Shown in pieces: positions 61,453 through 64,000 of a DNA stretch of 64,000 nucleotides. This DNA is from Haloarcula rubripromontorii (GTDB taxonomy: Archaea > Halobacteriota > Halobacteria > Halobacteriales > Haloarculaceae). Within the stretch, counting starts at the first letter, position 1. Each line of letters begins with the position of its first letter. The notes under the pieces were generated by a model, which saw only the letters and a list, made by a program, of their open reading frames with translations, had not been told where the DNA came from and made no database searches. Made by a program: the position numbers and the translations under genes. The stretch is taken from the NCBI RefSeq assembly GCF_001280425.1, contig NZ_LIUF01000003.1:62001-126000 (forward strand). Reading direction: 5' to 3'.

Positions 61453-61977
61453 ATGACCGTACAAGCAATCATTCAGAGAACAGGGGAATTGACAGACCTT
61501 GGGTCTGGGCTCGCAACTATCGCGGCGATCACAGCGGCCGGGTTAGTAGGCCTGCTGGTATTGTTGCAGTCCTACACCGAGCGAAACATCTGGAACTACC
61601 TCTCGCGCGTTGATGGAATCGGCATCGTCGCGATCGGCACATCGCTGTCGGTACTGTACGCGGTTGGAACTCAGAATTTCGAGTTGTTACGGGTATACGG
61701 GACGCCGATTGCCGGCGTGCTGATACTCGTAATTGGTATCAAGTCCGAGCGAGTGTCAGGGCCTGCAGGGCTGTTAGAATGGCTGACTCTGGATGACGCG
61801 CTACGGGCGATAATTGTTGCAGCCTCTCTCACAACGCTGGTCGGCGCATTCCGTTCTGGCCCACAGAACGTGGCAGTAGCTGAGTATTTGGCTGGGTTTC
61901 CACACTCAGGGCTGTTGATCCTTGGCGTGATCGTGGTGATTCCAGCGAAAAAACTGCAAGAACTGGGTGACAACTAA
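61453..61977 (+). CDS. Four-helix membrane protein at the operon end
   Basis: From the ATG at 61453 the product is 174 aa with helices at ATIAAITAAGLVGLLVLLQ, GIGIVAIGTSLSVLYAVG, GTPIAGVLILVIGI and SGLLILGVIVVIPAKKL. It is the last gene of the rightward run; its stop overlaps the stop of a convergent 45-aa gene. AT content is higher than in most of the operon. No family is recognised. Confidence 0.6.
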   Translation: MTVQAIIQRTGELTDLGSGLATIAAITAAGLVGLLVLLQSYTERNIWNYLSRVDGIGIVAIGTSLSVLYAVGTQNFELLRVYGTPIAGVLILVIGIKSERVSGPAGLLEWLTLDDALRAIIVAASLTTLVGAFRSGPQNVAVAEYLAGFPHSGLLILGVIVVIPAKKLQELGDN

Positions 61978-62111
61978 CGTTCGATTAGTTCACCAGTCTT
62001 AATCAGTGCCAGTGGGGCGTATCCGTCCTGATAGACAGTGTAGAGATAGTACGCAAATGTGAGGAAGATTAGCACGGTCCCGACAACAATCCCCTCAATT
62101 GCTGCATCCAT
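61974..62111 (-). CDS. 45-aa single-helix microprotein, GELIER paralog 1
   Basis: From the ATG at 62111 the product begins MDAAIEGIVVGTVLIFLTFA, continues the helix through YYLYTVY and ends GYAPLALIKTGELIER. The last residues match those of the next leftward gene (GYxxxxLxKxGELIER), so the two are paralogs. A short N-terminus, one helix and a conserved cytoplasmic-looking tail are the only features. No family is recognised. Confidence 0.6.
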   Translation of the reverse strand: MDAAIEGIVVGTVLIFLTFAYYLYTVYQDGYAPLALIKTGELIER

Positions 62112-62207
62112 ATTCACCGATACACGTACTGGAATAATAGGTGTTAGGGTGGGAAACGATAGTCGCAACGACCTGGAGAGGCACCCTCAAAACTCGTTTA
62201 CACAGGA

Positions 62208-62363
62208 TTAGCGTTCGATGAGTTCGCCTTTCTTGACCAGCTTCGGGATGCTGTATCCCTCCCGATGCCACTTGATTAGCATCACTGCATAAATGACGAA
62301 TACTAAACAGATACCAATCATGGCCTCCAAGAGCTCAGTCGTCACCTCAAGGCCAAGGGCCAT
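62208..62363 (-). CDS. 51-aa single-helix microprotein, GELIER paralog 2
   Basis: From the ATG at 62363 the product begins MALGLEVTTELLEAMIGICL, continues through VFVIYAVMLIKW and ends with GYSIPKLVKKGELIER. The C-terminal match to the 45-aa neighbour shows duplication and selection on the tail. The two genes are in tandem about 97 bp apart. The role is unknown; the tail may be a docking motif. Confidence 0.6.
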   Translation of the reverse strand: MALGLEVTTELLEAMIGICLVFVIYAVMLIKWHREGYSIPKLVKKGELIER

Positions 62364-62665
62364 ACTGAACAGTGGTGGCGGCCGAATCTTAGAACTTCGG
62401 GTGAGTGGTCGGTGACCGACGGTATCTGGCCCGTTGTGGCAGGGCTGTGGGTCACCGTGATACCCATCAATGCTATCAGTGGACTGTTCAGGGTAACCTT
62501 CTGACAACCCCTTCATTTCTCCTGGTTCATCTGGAGTCTGCGGTACGTAGCGGTGTGTATTTTTGCGCCCCGCATGGGGCGTGGCCTTAGCCACACCTCT
62601 GTTCGGTGTGGGACCGCTGGCTCCGCGACATTGAATATCTTGCAATTGGTTGGCTTGGATAGAAT
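62364..62665. other. Intergenic region with two hairpins
   Basis: This roughly 300-bp gap holds CGCCCC-GCAT-GGGGCG (about 62569-62584) and CCACACC-TCTGTTC-GGTGTGG (62591-62611). They lie close together upstream of the gene at 62666 and could be part of its leader or a terminator of rightward transcription. No gene is seen. Confidence 0.4.
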
Positions 62666-63055
62666 ATGGTATCACCATCTTATTCGTGGGATGAGACGGA
62701 CTACGGGTATGAACTGGACAACAAACGGATCTCCGTGGATGAGATGAAGATGGAAAGATGGGATACCGGAGAGAGGATCGAGACGACAGCGTTCAATGTG
62801 CAGGTACGGATCGGCACACCGGGGTACGCCAGTCCGAAGGATGTCTTGGCCTACGAGGACCCGAAGCCGGCATGGGAGGCAGCCAATATTCTAACACATT
62901 TCCTCGAAGAGTGGGGAAAAATGGGCCTGAGCGAACTTCAGAACACGCCGTCTGGGGACTCTCTCCCGACTGGACTGGCTGAAGACGACCCGATAGATCT
63001 GTTTGAGGCATCACTCGGGTACAATGACTTCAAACTCAAGCGTGCGCTACCGTAA
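62666..63055 (+). CDS. 129-aa soluble protein of unknown function
   Basis: MVSPSYSWDETDYGYELDNK, with a beta-rich middle (AFNVQVRIGTPGYASPKD) and a helical part (WEAANILTHFLEEWGKMG). It is acidic and soluble, with no recognised motif. It stands alone on the plus strand. Length and codon use look genuine. Confidence 0.55.
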   Translation: MVSPSYSWDETDYGYELDNKRISVDEMKMERWDTGERIETTAFNVQVRIGTPGYASPKDVLAYEDPKPAWEAANILTHFLEEWGKMGLSELQNTPSGDSLPTGLAEDDPIDLFEASLGYNDFKLKRALP

Positions 63056-63511
63056 GAGCCGATAGGGTATCTTTTCCTCGGTTGCTCATGGGCCACTATC
63101 CTGCCGTAGCGTTCGTCTATCCATCCAGCACGCTCTTTCAGCCGATGACACAAGTGCGGGAGCGCGGCGAGCGCTATGCGAGCCGCGCAATTGGATGGGA
63201 GCCGCTTACGGGCAACTACCGTAGGGACACATAGGGTGCGGGCGGCCCGACACCGAACCCCTACGCCGGCGTGAGACGGTGAGAGACGGGGTAGAAAGCC
63301 AGAGCTGGCCGATAGAAATGGCCGAACACTGGCTGAAAACTGGGCCAGTGAGACGCAATTACCCAGATGCGAGAGAAAATACCGCTACAGATAGCTGTGA
63401 AACATAGAACTATCAGCTACAGACTACGTTAGGCGGGTTGAACGAGTGGAAAAAACAATCGCTGACGAGTGCTACAGCTACAGAACCGGCGACCACGTCG
63501 CCCGAGTGAGG
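63056..63511. other. Gene-poor stretch near right edge
   Basis: About 450 bp without a convincing gene. Around 63381-63485 the hexamer CTACAG recurs four or more times (CGCTACAGATAG, CAGCTACAGACTA, TGCTACAGCTACAG), and CAGATAGCTG is partly mirrored by ACTATCAGCTAC. This may be a binding region for the winged-helix protein encoded next to it, which is transcribed towards it, so the link is weak. Confidence 0.3.
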
Positions 63512-64000
63512 CTAACCGAAGAACTCGGGGTACGGGTCAGTGCGTATTTGGACGTGTTCGGGGTCGATGTACTGCTGGTCGAGCGCACGACCCAGCTGCG
63601 AACCGTCAAGCAGGACTTCGCGGAACAACCGCCAGCGCTCCTCGTCGCGATCGACATCCGTCGAGTCGTCGCCGTCGTGATCGTCGCCCCTGTCGTCGAC
63701 GTCGTCAGCTGATTCGTTCTCCGCCGTATCGCGCTCCTGCCGGCGCTTACGGCGTTCCTTACCGACCTGACGGATATCGTCGAGGCCACGGTCAGGATGG
63801 ACCTGCTGAAGCGCCTCGGTGGCGTTCAGTCGAAGTTCCTCGTTGTGGTAGACAACGATGCGCGGGTACGTCACTCGCAACAGGATATCCATCGACTCCA
63901 GTTCCTGGACGACCTCGCGGACATAGTCGTAACTGAAGCCAGTGATCTCCTCCAGCGTCTCGTAGCTACACCCCTCCGTGACGGCGACCGTCCAGAGAAT
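63512..64000 (-). CDS. Winged-helix protein, partial at right edge
   Basis: The frame enters from the right edge and has no start in the window; 162 residues are visible. They begin ILWTVAVTEGCSYETLEEIT followed by GFSYDYVREVVQELESMDIL and RVTYPRIVVYHNEELRLN, a helix-turn-helix with wing, then a charged Asp/Arg-rich coil (DDRGDDHDGDDSTDVD) and REVLLDGSQLGRALDQQYID. An ATG inside at 63892 would cut off the helix-turn-helix, so it is not the start. Probably a regulator of the element. Confidence 0.65.
   Translation of the reverse strand: MLWTVAVTEGCSYETLEEITGFSYDYVREVVQELESMDILLRVTYPRIVVYHNEELRLNATEALQQVHPDRGLDDIRQVGKERRKRRQERDTAENESADDVDDRGDDHDGDDSTDVDRDEERWRLFREVLLDGSQLGRALDQQYIDPEHVQIRTDPYPEFFG

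Noticed and set aside
46672-61977. Head-tail virus (caudovirus) provirus
   Set aside because: No terminase, portal, major capsid or tail proteins are visible; the gene content is membrane proteins, a helicase and an ATPase.
25100-64000. CRISPR array or cas genes in the accessory region
   Set aside because: No regularly spaced identical repeats of about 30 bp and no Cas-like protein; the only repeats are short and irregular.

Overview
The window is chromosomal or megaplasmid DNA of a haloarchaeon, most likely Haloarcula or a close relative. This is inferred from acidic, GC-rich proteins, Tat-type lipoproteins with an RR..LSGC or RR..AGC start, a bacterioopsin-activator-type HTH protein, a bacterial-type PEP carboxylase, a glpABC operon and leaderless TATA-driven starts. 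Genus assignment is from general familiarity, not from a search.

Left part (1-25.2 kb) is ordinary metabolic DNA. It holds the N-terminal part of a soluble chemotaxis transducer whose C-terminus starts a UgpB-like solute-binding domain; the anaerobic-type glycerol-3-phosphate dehydrogenase operon glpABC; UspA; PEP carboxylase; a Bat-type regulator; and a cupin protein. A tightly coupled branched-chain-type ABC importer operon (lipoprotein, two ATPases, two permeases) follows, continuing into a 51-aa microgene, an alpha/beta hydrolase and an acyl-CoA ligase. After it come a PAS histidine kinase, a sugar-acid dehydratase of the enolase superfamily, a duplicated DUF4397 lipoprotein and an ArsR-like regulator with a small membrane protein.

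Middle part (25.2-46.5 kb) is accessory DNA built from several mobile pieces. Two homologous tyrosine recombinases each have an identical 15-bp sequence 70-77 bp beyond their 3' ends, which suggests a 5.5-kb rolling-circle (HUH Rep) plasmid or provirus integrated beside a second element. The second segment carries zinc-ribbon proteins, a PhiH1-like repressor, VapBC, a degenerate family-B DNA polymerase with a RecA-fold partner lacking Walker A, a D12-class adenine methylase, Orc1/Cdc6 with repeat clusters on both sides, a type II restriction-modification system and a third, short recombinase.

Right part (46.5-64 kb) is the most unusual. A run of about 20 mostly overlapping genes (46.67-61.98 kb) encodes many small membrane proteins, a 600-aa polytopic protein, a GINS-like protein, MCM helicase, a HerA/FtsK-type ATPase and a 1317-aa membrane-anchored surface protein with Ca-loop repeats. 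Together they look like a self-replicating element with its own CMG-type helicase parts and a membrane or particle-forming apparatus (virus-like, plasmid-vesicle-like or conjugative). Two paralogous micro-membrane proteins and a winged-helix gene cut by the right edge follow.
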